Source: Bacillus solitudinis
GTDB lineage: Bacteria; Bacillota; Bacilli; Bacillales; Bacillaceae_D
Length of the DNA stretch: 64,000 nt
Reading direction: 5' to 3'
Assembly: GCF_002797395.1 (NCBI RefSeq)
Contig: NZ_KZ454943.1
Coordinates: 3,385,966 to 3,449,965 of the forward strand
In this document: positions 1 through 9,057 of the stretch, piece by piece
How the letters are laid out: every line of letters starts with the position of its first letter
Position numbering within the stretch: the first letter of the stretch is position 1
The notes under the pieces: generated by a model
Told to the model about the DNA's origin: nothing
The model's input: the letters and a program-made list of their open reading frames with translations, nothing else
Database searches by the model: none
Position numbers and translations under genes: made by a program

Positions 1-1281
1 CAAGGCTTTAAATGTGGTCCCGACTATATCGATCCGAGCTACCATTCAGCGCTCACTAAACGTGTGTCTCGAAATTTAGATAGTTGGATGCTTTCTCCTG
101 AATTCGTAAATGATATTTTTATTGAGGCAAGTCAAGGGGCGGATTTTTCGTTGATAGAAGGGGTTATGGGATTATACGATGGCAAGTCTCCTCTTCATGA
201 CAATGGGAGTACAGCAGAAATTAGCATGCTGATTAAAGCACCTATATTACTTGCGGTAAATATTGCGAGTATGTCAAGAAGTGCCGCAGCAATTGTCAAG
301 GGCTATCAGCTTTTAAACCCAGCCGTTAATATCGGCGCCGTAATTTTAAATCAAGCTGGCAGTGACCGGCATGCTAATCTTTGCAAGCAGGCAATTGAGC
401 AAGAATGTGACATCCCGGTTATTGGTTATTTGAAAAAAGGTGATGTGCCGACAATTCCCTCCCGTCATTTAGGGTTAATTCCTGCGCTCGAACGGGGAGA
501 GCATCAAGAGATGTTTGCTGAATTGGCTGAAGTTTTTAGTAGGCAAGTTGACCTAGAGTCCGTGAAAAAACTTGCCCAATCAGCACCGGATTTAAGTTCC
601 AAAACGGACATCTTTTCAAAAAGCTTTTCTACACCGGCAGTTAAAATAGCAGTAGCTCGTGATTTGGCGTTTAATTTCTATTATGAGGAAAACTTTACGT
701 TATTACGTCAAGCTGGCGCAGAATTGGTTTTCTTTAGTCCATTAGCTGGGGACACCTTGCCTGAATGTGATGGTTTATATATTGGGGGAGGATTTCCAGA
801 AGAGTTTGCAGAGAAACTTTCTCTAAACATCAAACTTAAAGCGGATATTCGTTCTCACGTTACGCAAGGTCTTCCTACACTAGCTGAATGTGGAGGCTAT
901 ATGTATTTAGGAGAAAGTATCAAAAATTCGGATGAGCAACTCTTTCAGATGGTTGGTGTTATTCCAATGGATGTACAAATGCAAAAGAAACGTGCGGCAC
1001 TCGGATATCGAGAGGTCACCTCACTTGAAGATACGTTTTTGTTAAATAAAAGTGAAGGTGTTCGTGGTCATGAATTCCATTACTCGACCGCTATGTATGA
1101 AGGGAAGCAAAGGCCGGTTTATGAAACAAGTGGATTACGTGGAGTAAAACAAGAAGGCTTTTATCAGAATCAACTTGTGGCAGGCTATACTCATCTACAT
1201 TTCGGTTCGAACCCTATGATTGCGAGTAACTGGGTAGAGGCATGCAAAACGTATCAAAGTAAACGAATTTTGATGAACTAG
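1..1281 (+). CDS. cbiA: Cobyrinate a,c-diamide synthase CbiA (5' end outside window)
   Basis: Glutamine-dependent amidotransferase of cobalamin synthesis; it amidates the a and c side chains of the corrin ring in the cytoplasm. The reading frame is open from base 1 ([11 protein letters not shown] is read before the first internal GTG at 64), so the gene starts upstream and only the P-loop end of the N-terminal ATPase domain is missing, roughly 30 residues judged from the usual length of about 455. The C-terminal GATase_3 domain shows the nucleophile cysteine in [11 protein letters not shown] and the late histidines in GYTHLHFG. It ends 14 bases before cobA and is probably co-transcribed with it. 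Family assignment is firm. Confidence 0.93.
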   Translation, partial: QGFKCGPDYIDPSYHSALTKRVSRNLDSWMLSPEFVNDIFIEASQGADFSLIEGVMGLYDGKSPLHDNGSTAEISMLIKAPILLAVNIASMSRSAAAIVKGYQLLNPAVNIGAVILNQAGSDRHANLCKQAIEQECDIPVIGYLKKGDVPTIPSRHLGLIPALERGEHQEMFAELAEVFSRQVDLESVKKLAQSAPDLSSKTDIFSKSFSTPAVKIAVARDLAFNFYYEENFTLLRQAGAELVFFSPLAGDTLPECDGLYIGGGFPEEFAEKLSLNIKLKADIRSHVTQGLPTLAECGGYMYLGESIKNSDEQLFQMVGVIPMDVQMQKKRAALGYREVTSLEDTFLLNKSEGVRGHEFHYSTAMYEGKQRPVYETSGLRGVKQEGFYQNQLVAGYTHLHFGSNPMIASNWVEACKTYQSKRILMN

Positions 1282-1295
1282 AAGAGGGTGTAAAC

Positions 1296-2042
1296 GTGAG
1301 TATTGTGTATTTTGTGGGGGCTGGACCTGGAGACCCGAAGCTTATCACCGTCCGTGGTCTTGAATGTATACAAGAGGCTGACTGTATTGTGTATGACCGT
1401 TTAGCGAATCCTACATTACTAAATCATGCGAAAGAAGATGTTGAAACCGTATTTTGTGGAAAGCTTCCACATCATCATACATTAACGCAGGATGAGATTA
1501 ATGAAGTGCTTGTCCAAAAGGCGAACGAAGGTAAAGTGGTTGTTCGGTTAAAAGGCGGGGACCCTGCGGTTTTTGGAAGAGTAGGGGAAGAGGCTGCATA
1601 TTGCCGAACACATGGCATTGAGTACGAAATGATCCCAGGTATTACAGCAGGAATTGCTGCCCCTCTTTATGCAGGAATTCCAGTTACTCATCGTGATCAT
1701 AGTACATCCTTTGCCTGCATTACTGGACATGCCCTCGCTACAGAAATGAGCGACGAACGGTGGAGAGGCTTGGTCACTTCTATTGATACGATTGTCTTTT
1801 ATATGGGTATTAAGAACTTACCAGTCATTGCTGAAAAGTTAATCGAACATGGGAAAGAAAAAGAGACATTAGCAGCTCTAATTGAGTGGGGGACAATGCC
1901 TGAGCAACGAGTGGTAACAGGGACACTTGCCACGATTGTTGAAGTGAGTGCTGAACAGAAAATCAAAAACCCATCCATTATTATAGTCGGAGATGTGGTT
2001 AGTTTACAGGAAGAATTAACATGGTGGGGGACCGAACGTTAA
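1296..2042 (+). CDS. cobA: Uroporphyrinogen-III C-methyltransferase (SUMT)
   Basis: Transfers two methyl groups from SAM to uroporphyrinogen III to give precorrin-2, the entry step to cobalamin (and sirohaem). The start is a GTG at 1296 behind a GAAGAGGGTG Shine-Dalgarno. The 248-residue protein has the tetrapyrrole methylase signature: N-terminal VGAGPGDPKLIT (about residues 7-18), VVRLKGGDPAVFGR (about 81-94) and PGITAGIAAP (about 113-122). Length matches single-domain SUMTs, with no HemD fusion. It directly follows cbiA, which argues for the cobalamin branch rather than sirohaem. Confidence 0.93.
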   Translation: MSIVYFVGAGPGDPKLITVRGLECIQEADCIVYDRLANPTLLNHAKEDVETVFCGKLPHHHTLTQDEINEVLVQKANEGKVVVRLKGGDPAVFGRVGEEAAYCRTHGIEYEMIPGITAGIAAPLYAGIPVTHRDHSTSFACITGHALATEMSDERWRGLVTSIDTIVFYMGIKNLPVIAEKLIEHGKEKETLAALIEWGTMPEQRVVTGTLATIVEVSAEQKIKNPSIIIVGDVVSLQEELTWWGTER

Positions 2043-2112
2043 ATTCCCACTATATTTATAGTTTCGAGGGTGTGAGAAATTGTAAAACCCATGCTTTTGA
2101 ATATTCTCTAAT

Positions 2113-2162
2113 AAAGCATTTCTGACCTTTTTTAAGGCGAGGTAGAAATGCTTTCATTTTTT
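2113..2162 (+). terminator. Hairpin terminator or attenuator between cobA and nikA
   Basis: The arms AAAGCATTTCTGACC (2113-2127) and GGTAGAAATGCTTT (2141-2154) pair with one bulge, and CATTTTTT follows. Only 24 bases separate it from the nikA start, which leaves little room for a separate promoter, so partial read-through is plausible. Confidence 0.65.
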
Positions 2163-2186
2163 AAGGGTTAGGAGTTGGACAGATGA

Positions 2187-3737
2187 ATGAGCAGAATTGA
2201 ATGGGTTTCGTTTGCAGTTGGTATCATTATCATTTTTCTTGTAGGTTGTGCAGATACAACGAAACAAGTGGAGTCTCATGAACTAATCTCAAGTACAACA
2301 GATACGTATGAGGATACATTGCATCTTGCGTTTACATGGAGTCCTGGAAGCTTAGATCCGCATGGTAGCGCTAGCTGGGAAGTGATGCGGGCGGGGGTAG
2401 CTGAGACATTAATTCGTTTAAATGAAAGATTAGAGCCAACCGCATGGCTTGCAAGGGAATGGGAACAGGAGAATGATACAACATGGTTATTCACATTAGA
2501 AGAAGACGTTCTTTTTCATAATGGACAACCGATGGATGCTAACAGTGTAAAAGAATCATTGTTACGGTCTTTAGAGAAAAATCAACGAGCGAATGAATTA
2601 TTACAAATTGAAACAATAGAGGTTTTATCCTCAAATCAATTAAAAATTGTCACCAAGCAAGTGAATCCGGCGCTAATTTCCAATTTAGCTGACCCTTCAA
2701 CAATTATTGTTGATACGACTACGATTGATGAAGAAACCAGTTACCCTGCTTTAACTGGAGCATTTTCAATCAAGCAATTTATAAAAGACGAGTCACTTGT
2801 GGTCGAGAGATTTGATGACTATTGGGGAGAACCAGCACGTTTATCAAATATTACCATTTCTTTTATTTCTAATCCAAATACACGTTTAATGGCTTTGCAA
2901 GCTGGAGAAATAGATGGAGCAACAGATATTCCAATTGATTCAATTGAGTTAATAGAAAAGGACGAATCCCTTAAGGTGTTAACCGCGCCATCGCTTCGTA
3001 CGCATATGCTTCTATATAACTTACACTCACCTTTTTTTGAGGAAATTAATCTAAGAAAAGTCGTCGATTTATCTATTCCGAGAGATGACATTATACGTTC
3101 AATAATGAAAGGTTTTGGAAGTGTGGCAAATAGTCCATTCTCTGATGTTCTTCCTTTTGGTCTAGTAGAGAAAACAGCCGAAGGTGAAACAGTGGACGAG
3201 TTACTTGAGAATAAGGGTTGGAAGAAAAACTCAGATGGCTACTGGGAGAAGGAGGGCAAGGTGTTTGAGGTGACAATGCTAACCTTTCCGCAACGACCAG
3301 AATTATCAATTATAGGTGAAGTGATTCAAAATCACCTAATGAATGAGGGGATAATAGTCAAAATTCACCAAGTTGAAAATATTGATGATGCCCTTGCAAA
3401 TAATCAATGGGATATATCGATGTATAGTATGTTAACTGCACATACGGGTGACCCACAATACTTTTTAAATGTATTCTACAAGTCTAGCAGTCTTTCAAAT
3501 GTCAGTCATTACTCCTCAAATATAATTGATGAAAAAATAAACAAGCTTAATACAACAACAGAATCAACAATGCGAAACGAATTAGCGATTGAGGCCCAGG
3601 AATTAATAAATAATGATTTACCACAATCATTTATCGTTCACCCTGTTACTATTTTTGCAGCAAAAAAAGAGGTGGAGGGATTTATTCCACATCCAATTGA
3701 ATATTATTATCTACATTCGCAAGTGGAAAAAAATTAA
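2187..3737 (+). CDS. nikA: Nickel/metallophore-type ABC transporter substrate-binding lipoprotein (NikA-like)
   Basis: Extracellular solute-binding protein of family 5 (dipeptide/nickel group). A lipoprotein signal is clear: hydrophobic stretch IIIIFLVGC with the acylated Cys at residue 21. The mature part reads TFTWSPGSLDPHGS-like near the N terminus and an SBP_bac_5 core with NGQPMDANSVKESLLRSL and PALTGAFSIKQF; 516 residues is normal for NikA. ATG at 2187 follows AGGAG at 2170; an ATG at 2183 in another frame stops after five codons. It heads a tightly spaced five-gene importer. Nickel, cobalt or a metal-chelator complex are all possible substrates; the cobalamin genes upstream favour cobalt as an inference only. 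Confidence 0.82.
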   Translation: MSRIEWVSFAVGIIIIFLVGCADTTKQVESHELISSTTDTYEDTLHLAFTWSPGSLDPHGSASWEVMRAGVAETLIRLNERLEPTAWLAREWEQENDTTWLFTLEEDVLFHNGQPMDANSVKESLLRSLEKNQRANELLQIETIEVLSSNQLKIVTKQVNPALISNLADPSTIIVDTTTIDEETSYPALTGAFSIKQFIKDESLVVERFDDYWGEPARLSNITISFISNPNTRLMALQAGEIDGATDIPIDSIELIEKDESLKVLTAPSLRTHMLLYNLHSPFFEEINLRKVVDLSIPRDDIIRSIMKGFGSVANSPFSDVLPFGLVEKTAEGETVDELLENKGWKKNSDGYWEKEGKVFEVTMLTFPQRPELSIIGEVIQNHLMNEGIIVKIHQVENIDDALANNQWDISMYSMLTAHTGDPQYFLNVFYKSSSLSNVSHYSSNIIDEKINKLNTTTESTMRNELAIEAQELINNDLPQSFIVHPVTIFAAKKEVEGFIPHPIEYYYLHSQVEKN

Positions 3738-3755
3738 ATAAGGATGGGAAACGGG

Positions 3756-4685
3756 ATGTTACGTTTTTGTTTAATTTGTCTCCTTCAGCTATGTACTGTT
3801 TTATTTTGTGTAACAACTCTCACTTTTCTACTATTGCGACTTTCGCCGGGGGATCCTGCCACGATTTTATTATCAACGCATGGTGTTCCCGTTTCAGAGG
3901 AAGCGTTAACGTCATTACGAGAGGAACTTGGCTTAAATCATTCATTGATTAGTCAATATATTCATTGGTTAAAAGAGATATTCATATGGCAATGGGGGAA
4001 CTCGTTTGTCTCCGATGATCCCGTATTAAAGGAATTAACACAACGATTACCGGCGACACTCGAACTTGCAGTAGCTGGTTTGTTCGTGATGTTTGTTATT
4101 ACTTGTATAGTAGGGGTGAGTACGGCTATTTATTCAAATAGCTGGGTAGACCGTCTCGGAAAATGGATGGCTATGCTTGGTGCCGCGATGCCATCATTTT
4201 GGTTAGGACTTCTCTTTATTTATTTCTTCTCAGTTCAATATAACTGGTTTCCTTCAATGGGGCGTGGGAGTTGGAAGCATCTCGTGTTACCAGCTATTAC
4301 GTTGGGTGTTGGATTAGGGACAGTGTATGCTCGTGTTTTACGAACGAATCTTCTTGAGATGATGAACCAACCCTTCGTGAAAGCGGCGAGAGCAAGGGGC
4401 ATCTCTAGAGGACAGATTATTCTTTTTCAACTGATGAAACATGCTTTTCTACCGATTGTGACAATGCTCGGTACAAGCTTTGCATTTATGTTAGGTGGAA
4501 GTATCATTGTTGAATCCATTTTTTCGTGGCCAGGTCTTGGGCAGTACATCATCGAGGCGATAAAGCTTCGAGACTATCCAGTCATTCAGGGCTATGTTAT
4601 CCTCGCGACTTTTTTGTTTGTGTCGATACATTTCCTAGTTGATATCATCTATTCAGTTCTAGACCCACGCTTAAGAGTTCGTTAG
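3756..4685 (+). CDS. nikB: ABC transporter permease NikB
   Basis: First membrane subunit of the nickel/peptide-type importer. The N terminus carries one transmembrane segment followed by LLRLSPGDPATILL, the hallmark of DppB/OppB/NikB permeases; the binding-protein-dependent transport domain with five further segments follows, including the EAA loop around KAARARGIS. It ends in IIYSVLDPRLRVR, typical of the family. ATG at 3756 is preferred over ATG at 3744 because the purine-rich GGATGGGA lies 6-7 bases before it, whereas 3744 has no usable ribosome site. It is 18 bases after nikA. Confidence 0.88.
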   Translation: MLRFCLICLLQLCTVLFCVTTLTFLLLRLSPGDPATILLSTHGVPVSEEALTSLREELGLNHSLISQYIHWLKEIFIWQWGNSFVSDDPVLKELTQRLPATLELAVAGLFVMFVITCIVGVSTAIYSNSWVDRLGKWMAMLGAAMPSFWLGLLFIYFFSVQYNWFPSMGRGSWKHLVLPAITLGVGLGTVYARVLRTNLLEMMNQPFVKAARARGISRGQIILFQLMKHAFLPIVTMLGTSFAFMLGGSIIVESIFSWPGLGQYIIEAIKLRDYPVIQGYVILATFLFVSIHFLVDIIYSVLDPRLRVR

Positions 4686-4699
4686 GAGGAAACAATGGG

Positions 4700-5500
4700 A
4701 TGAAAAATAACATTAGCTTGCTTCTCGGAATTGGGCTACTCATTTCGATAATCCTTATAGGTCTTGCAGCACCTTGGCTTTCTCCTCACGATCCGTTAAC
4801 CATTAATTTGAATGAACGACTATCTCCTCCTGGGGGAATCTATCCTTTGGGAACGGATCATCTTGGACGTTGTCTATTATCAAGAATACTTTTTGGTATT
4901 CGAACTACTGTCACCTCCGCATGGTTGATTATGATGTTTACCTTATTGATAAGTTTACCCATTGGGCTAGTAAGTGGTTATATTCAAGGACGCACCGATC
5001 ATTTTATGATGCGAATCGTTGACGGAATTTTTGCAATTCCTGACATTGTTCTCACGATTGCTATTGTTGGCATACTAGGACCGGGCTTTTTTAATATGAT
5101 TGTTGCGATTATCCTGGTTCGATGGGCGAATTATGTTCGTCTTATTCGTAGTTTGGTTATTAAAGTAGAAAAAGAAGATTATATTCTATCAGCACGGATG
5201 TCTGGAAATTCTCATGTACGGATTATGTGGAGGCATATTCTTCCGCAAATATATTCGCCAATGCTCGTTTTTGGAGCACTCGATATGGGAAGAATTGTGA
5301 TTTTGATTGCGGGGTTGTCATTCATTGGGCTAGGGACACAGCCGCCAACACCAGAGTGGGGAGTCATGTTACATGATGCGACAAGTTATTTTCAAATGGC
5401 ACCACATGTGATGATTTTTCCAGGTCTAGCGATTTTGTTTTTTGTAGTAGCTTGTCAATTGGTGAGTGAAAGGTTGGGAAAGCTAGGTGAGAGAGAATGA
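4700..5500 (+). CDS. nikC: ABC transporter permease NikC
   Basis: Second membrane subunit of the importer, 266 residues, DppC/NikC type. It starts with a transmembrane segment followed by APWLSPHDPLTINL and HPLGTDHLGR-like YPLGTDHLGRCLLSR, diagnostic for the family, and has the EAA loop near RMSGNSHVRIMWRHILPQ. AGGAGGA at 4684-4690 sets the ATG at 4700; an ATG at 4695 in another frame reaches a stop after two codons. The gene overlaps nikD by four bases (ATGA), indicating translational coupling. Confidence 0.88.
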   Translation: MKNNISLLLGIGLLISIILIGLAAPWLSPHDPLTINLNERLSPPGGIYPLGTDHLGRCLLSRILFGIRTTVTSAWLIMMFTLLISLPIGLVSGYIQGRTDHFMMRIVDGIFAIPDIVLTIAIVGILGPGFFNMIVAIILVRWANYVRLIRSLVIKVEKEDYILSARMSGNSHVRIMWRHILPQIYSPMLVFGALDMGRIVILIAGLSFIGLGTQPPTPEWGVMLHDATSYFQMAPHVMIFPGLAILFFVVACQLVSERLGKLGERE

Positions 5501-6204
5501 CAGAGCAGAAAGATATTATATTACGTGTGGATCAGATAGGCATTGCCCATCAACATACTCAACTTGTTAATGATGTAAGCTTTCAAGTGAATCGTGGTGA
5601 AATCGTTGCTTTAACTGGTCCAAGTGGGTGTGGTAAAAGCTTAACTGCACAGGCAATTGTTGGTTTACTTGACCCAGGAATGCGAGTCACAAATGGAACT
5701 ATTTATTACAAGGAATGCAACGTTTTAAAGAATAGTAGAGAAATGTGGCAACAATTACGTCGTGAAGAGGTTTCTTTACTTATCCAAGACTCAATCAATG
5801 GCCTAAACCCAATTCAAACCATTAGAAAACAAATGATTGAGACATTGAAGTTAAAGAAAAAGTTAAAAAAGGGGGAAGTGAATACGTATTTCAACGCATT
5901 GTTAAGTGAAGTCGGATTTGAGGATCCAGAACAAATTCTTTCCTCTTACTCTTTCGAACTTAGTGGAGGAATGAGGCAAAGGGTTTTAATCGCGATGATG
6001 CTGAGTTTAGAACCAAAGCTACTCATAGCTGATGAACCAACAACGGCACTAGACTTTATTAACCGGGAGAAGGTTTTATCATTATTACAAAAACTGCAAC
6101 GGGCTTATGAGCTTTCGATCGTGCTCATTTCTCATGATCAAAGGCGCATAAAAAAATTTGCAGACCGCGTCTTTCTAATGAGTCAAGGGGGTACTGTATC
6201 ATGA
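5497..6204 (+). CDS. nikD: ABC transporter ATP-binding protein NikD
   Basis: First cytoplasmic ATPase subunit of the importer. Walker A is GPSGCGKS (residues 41-48), the signature is LSGGMRQR and Walker B reads LLIADEPTTALD, followed by the switch histidine in LISHD. With 235 residues it is shorter than many NikD/DppD proteins because the C-terminal oligopeptide-binding extension is absent. It overlaps nikC upstream and nikE downstream by ATGA junctions. Confidence 0.88.
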   Translation: MTEQKDIILRVDQIGIAHQHTQLVNDVSFQVNRGEIVALTGPSGCGKSLTAQAIVGLLDPGMRVTNGTIYYKECNVLKNSREMWQQLRREEVSLLIQDSINGLNPIQTIRKQMIETLKLKKKLKKGEVNTYFNALLSEVGFEDPEQILSSYSFELSGGMRQRVLIAMMLSLEPKLLIADEPTTALDFINREKVLSLLQKLQRAYELSIVLISHDQRRIKKFADRVFLMSQGGTVS

Positions 6205-6977
6205 CAGTCCTAGAGTTAATTAACGTTACAAAAGAATATCCTGTAAGAAGATTAAAAAAACCATTGTTTCAGGCGAGGCCGACCTTCCGAGCGATTAAGA
6301 AAGTCAATCTAACCTTAAAGAAAGGTGAGAGTGTAGGGCTAGTTGGTGAAAGCGGGAGTGGTAAAAGTACATTGGCGAAGTTAGTGATGAAGCTTGAGTC
6401 TTTAACGGCGGGCAGCATTTACGTAAATGGGCACCATATTAACGATAAGAACATGAACGGTCGATCTCTTTATAAACAATTACAAATAGTATTACAGGAT
6501 TCTTCATCATCCTTACACCCGAAAATGTGCGTGAGAGATATCTTGTTAGAACCAATTCAGAACTATTTTCCAAATGAACAAGATGTGGAACAAAGGTGCT
6601 CAATCTTAATGAATCAAGTCAATCTTGATTCCTCATTCTTAAGAAGATACCCTCATCAATTAAGTGGCGGACAAAAGCAAAGAGTTTGCATTGCAAAAGC
6701 TTTGGCTGCTCAGCCTACACTTATAATTTTTGATGAATCGTTAGTTGGTTTGGACCAAGAAGCTCAGTTAGAGATGATTACTATGTTAAAGAAAATTCAA
6801 GAAAAACAACAGATTTCCTATGTTTTTATAACGCATGACCTTCATTCCACGAAATTATTATGTGACCGAGTAGCTGTGATGTATAAAGGAGAGATTGTTG
6901 AAATATTTAGTGATTGGGATGTGAATCAATTTCAACATCCCTATTCCAAATTGTTGTTTCAAACCTTAATGGACTAA
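6201..6977 (+). CDS. nikE: ABC transporter ATP-binding protein NikE
   Basis: Second ATPase subunit. Walker A is GESGSGKS (about residues 50-57), the signature LSGGQKQR, Walker B LIIFDESLVGLD and the switch histidine FITHD. The Walker B follow-on is ESLVGLD instead of the usual EPTSALD, a conservative variation that leaves the catalytic Glu in place. 258 residues. The pair NikD/NikE with NikB/NikC gives a complete heteromeric importer. Confidence 0.87.
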   Translation: MTVLELINVTKEYPVRRLKKPLFQARPTFRAIKKVNLTLKKGESVGLVGESGSGKSTLAKLVMKLESLTAGSIYVNGHHINDKNMNGRSLYKQLQIVLQDSSSSLHPKMCVRDILLEPIQNYFPNEQDVEQRCSILMNQVNLDSSFLRRYPHQLSGGQKQRVCIAKALAAQPTLIIFDESLVGLDQEAQLEMITMLKKIQEKQQISYVFITHDLHSTKLLCDRVAVMYKGEIVEIFSDWDVNQFQHPYSKLLFQTLMD

Positions 6978-7012
6978 CGTCTACATAAACTAGTCGTAAA
7001 GGAGTTCGTACA

Positions 7013-7870
7013 ATGAGAGAAACAAAGCTGCTTTCAATGGAGCATATCTGGCAAGAAGGAATGAAAGATAATAACGGTCAAATTCCTAAGCGAATGATCG
7101 ATGATAAACTCGAAGAAAATTTCTGGAATCAGCATATTTGTAAAAGATCTCATAATGATTTCATCGATAGCTATACAATAGATGTTTCTAGAGCATTACT
7201 CACATATATAGAGGAAACGGACTCTGTTATTGAAATTGGTCCAGGTTGGGGGAACTATACCTTTACACTTGCGAAAAAAGCAAATCATGTAACATGCATT
7301 GAGCCTTCTGAGAGTTGTTTACAATTTCTACGGGAAGTAAGTGAACTCAACCAGCATTCAATATCATTTGTCCAAAAGAAATGGGAAGATTATTCTCGCG
7401 ATGAAAAAGTGGATGTGGTTGTAGGTATAAATTGCTTTTACCGGATGTTTGATATAAAAAAAGCGTTGCTATTGATGAATCAAATTTCTTCAAAACGTGC
7501 GATTATTGGAATGACGACTGCTCCGATGCGCCCACATTATCTAGATTTAGCAAGAGATTATGGGGTAAAGCTTACCTACCCAAAGCGTGATTATCTCCAT
7601 TTGTATCATTTACTTTATGAACTCGGGATTTATGCCAATTGCACCATGATTCCTCTAAAAAAAACCTATACCTTTCAATCGTATGAACAATTAATCGCTA
7701 AGAATTCAGTAAGATTAGCGACCCAGATTGATTCAAAGCTTATCGAAAGGTCGCTTCTTCCATATATCGAAGAAAAAGATGGAACCTATTATTATACTCA
7801 TTCTTTTTATGCTGCGTTAATTGATTGGCAGCCAGTTAGCTCCCATCTGGGTTTCCCGATACATGTTTAA
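7013..7870 (+). CDS. Class I SAM-dependent methyltransferase of the nik operon
   Basis: 285-residue protein with a Rossmann-type methyltransferase fold: motif I VIEIGPGWGNYTF (about residues 77-89), acidic post-motif CIEPSESCL and a motif with DVVVGINCFYRM. AAAGGAG precedes the ATG, and the gap to nikE is only 35 bases, so it is likely in the same transcript. The target is unknown. Possibilities, all inference, are modification of a small metal-binding molecule taken up by the importer, or a general metabolite methylation. No second biosynthetic enzyme of a metallophore is visible next to it. Confidence 0.75.
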   Translation: MRETKLLSMEHIWQEGMKDNNGQIPKRMIDDKLEENFWNQHICKRSHNDFIDSYTIDVSRALLTYIEETDSVIEIGPGWGNYTFTLAKKANHVTCIEPSESCLQFLREVSELNQHSISFVQKKWEDYSRDEKVDVVVGINCFYRMFDIKKALLLMNQISSKRAIIGMTTAPMRPHYLDLARDYGVKLTYPKRDYLHLYHLLYELGIYANCTMIPLKKTYTFQSYEQLIAKNSVRLATQIDSKLIERSLLPYIEEKDGTYYYTHSFYAALIDWQPVSSHLGFPIHV

Positions 7871-7940
7871 TAGAGAATCAAAACGGTTATATACCTACAT
7901 ACGAAGATATTCATCTTCTAAATTAAAGGAGGACTATTTA

Positions 7941-8726
7941 ATGATTGAGGTAAAAGAACTCCAGCAATTAAAAGAGAAGACGGAATCGAAAAGATATGTC
8001 ACCATTTACTTAAATACCGACCAATCTAACATGGATCAAAAAAAGGGTGAATGGAAAATAAGGTTAAAAAATGGACTAAAGAAACTTGAAGAATATATTG
8101 AGGCCAGTAATTCAGACGAGTTACAAGCTTTTAAAAAAATAAAGAAATTTGCTTTAAAAGAAATTACTGACATGCAAACGTCATTACCAAAAAGTATATT
8201 GTTTATCGGTACAACAGATGGAGAATGGTACGTAAAGGAACTACAAGTTAAAGTTGAGAACGATTTTTCTTGGGAAATAGAGCCTAATCTAACCCAACTG
8301 CACCAATTGGAAGAACTTTATCCAGTATCAGGCGTTCTTCTCATTCAAAAGCTTAATATGCTCTCAGTTGAGACAGTACTTGGTGAAATAACTAATGAAG
8401 TGAGTTTTGCTTGGGACTTGGAAACAGAGGATTGGAGAAAATATGAAGGTGTTGCAGCAACGGAAAGACATGCCTCTGGTGCAAATCATAGAGACCAATT
8501 CGAGCAACGCTTTGAGGCGAATCAGCAAAGATGGTATAAGGAGCTGGCGTCCTTAGTTGAGAAGGAAGCAAAGCTTAGAGGTTGGACGAGCATTTATTTA
8601 GTCGGTGCTCCAGAAATATTGACAGAGTTTAGTAAGCATCTAACTTATAAGCATGTGGAAAAATTCAAGAAAAACTTAACGAATTTTAAGTCTCAAGAAA
8701 TAGTAAATGAAGTTCTTGCTTCTTAG
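7941..8726 (+). CDS. VLRF1 (Vms1-like) aeRF1-type release factor
   Basis: 261-residue protein resembling the bacterial aeRF1/VLRF1 family, relatives of eukaryotic release factor eRF1 and of Vms1, which are thought to free nascent chains from stalled ribosomes. The N-terminal part starts LKEKTESKRYVTIYLNTD; the loop ATERHASGANHRDQFEQR (about 173-190) lies where the catalytic GGQ-type loop is expected, and the C-terminal half has the ribonuclease-like fold core SIYLVGAPE. The frame is open 120 bases further upstream, but AAAGGAGG at 7925-7932 fixes ATG 7941. Function comes from family membership; the exact peptide-release motif is not certain. Confidence 0.7.
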   Translation: MIEVKELQQLKEKTESKRYVTIYLNTDQSNMDQKKGEWKIRLKNGLKKLEEYIEASNSDELQAFKKIKKFALKEITDMQTSLPKSILFIGTTDGEWYVKELQVKVENDFSWEIEPNLTQLHQLEELYPVSGVLLIQKLNMLSVETVLGEITNEVSFAWDLETEDWRKYEGVAATERHASGANHRDQFEQRFEANQQRWYKELASLVEKEAKLRGWTSIYLVGAPEILTEFSKHLTYKHVEKFKKNLTNFKSQEIVNEVLAS

Positions 8727-8738
8727 CATCAAATGATG

Positions 8739-8770
8739 AAAGAGTCAGCCAAACGTGGTTGACTCTTTTC
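8739..8770 (+). terminator. Rho-independent terminator after the VLRF1 gene
   Basis: Stem AAAGAGTCAGCC with GGTTGACTCTTTT (one G-T pair), loop AAACGT, T-rich end. It closes the nik region. Confidence 0.8.
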
Positions 8771-8854
8771 TATTAATTACAAAGACCTGATTGGCTTCGC
8801 TGCTAAAAAGAATAGCTGCTGCGCAAAGCCATTGAAACCGAACCTTTTTAAATC

Positions 8855-8915
8855 TTCAAAGAAGCGGCAATGACTCCGATGTCGCACGCCAGTTATGAGA
8901 AATCCGCTCATAACG
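8855..8915. repeat. Dispersed intergenic element, copy 1
   Basis: Part of a 331-base stretch without a gene (8727-9057). The segment from TCAAAGAAGCGGCAA to the perfect 8-bp stem GTTATGAG/CTCATAAC (8892-8899 with 8907-8914) resembles segments at 15101 and 58520: all share TCAAA, GGCAA.G.C.CCG and a following CGCC/CGTCC. The rest of the stretch holds the upstream terminator and the promoter of the next gene. The family assignment is by eye only. Confidence 0.4.
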
Positions 8916-9017
8916 AGCTTATAATATAGCGACGTCTCCACTCCTTGCTTAAGGCACTGAAAAAGGTAAAAAAATCGTATCCTTTTCAGTACCCTCTGCT
9001 GCACAGCTTTTCTAGTG

Positions 9018-9026
9018 TGATATACT
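9018..9026 (+). promoter_or_regulatory. Extended -10 promoter element before the AraC gene
   Basis: TGATATACT contains TG-N-TATACT, a good extended -10 element; no strong -35 is visible. It lies 32 bases before the ATG of the regulator. Confidence 0.45.
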
Positions 9027-9057
9027 ACAGGAAGTAGATAGCTCATGAGGTGAGTAG

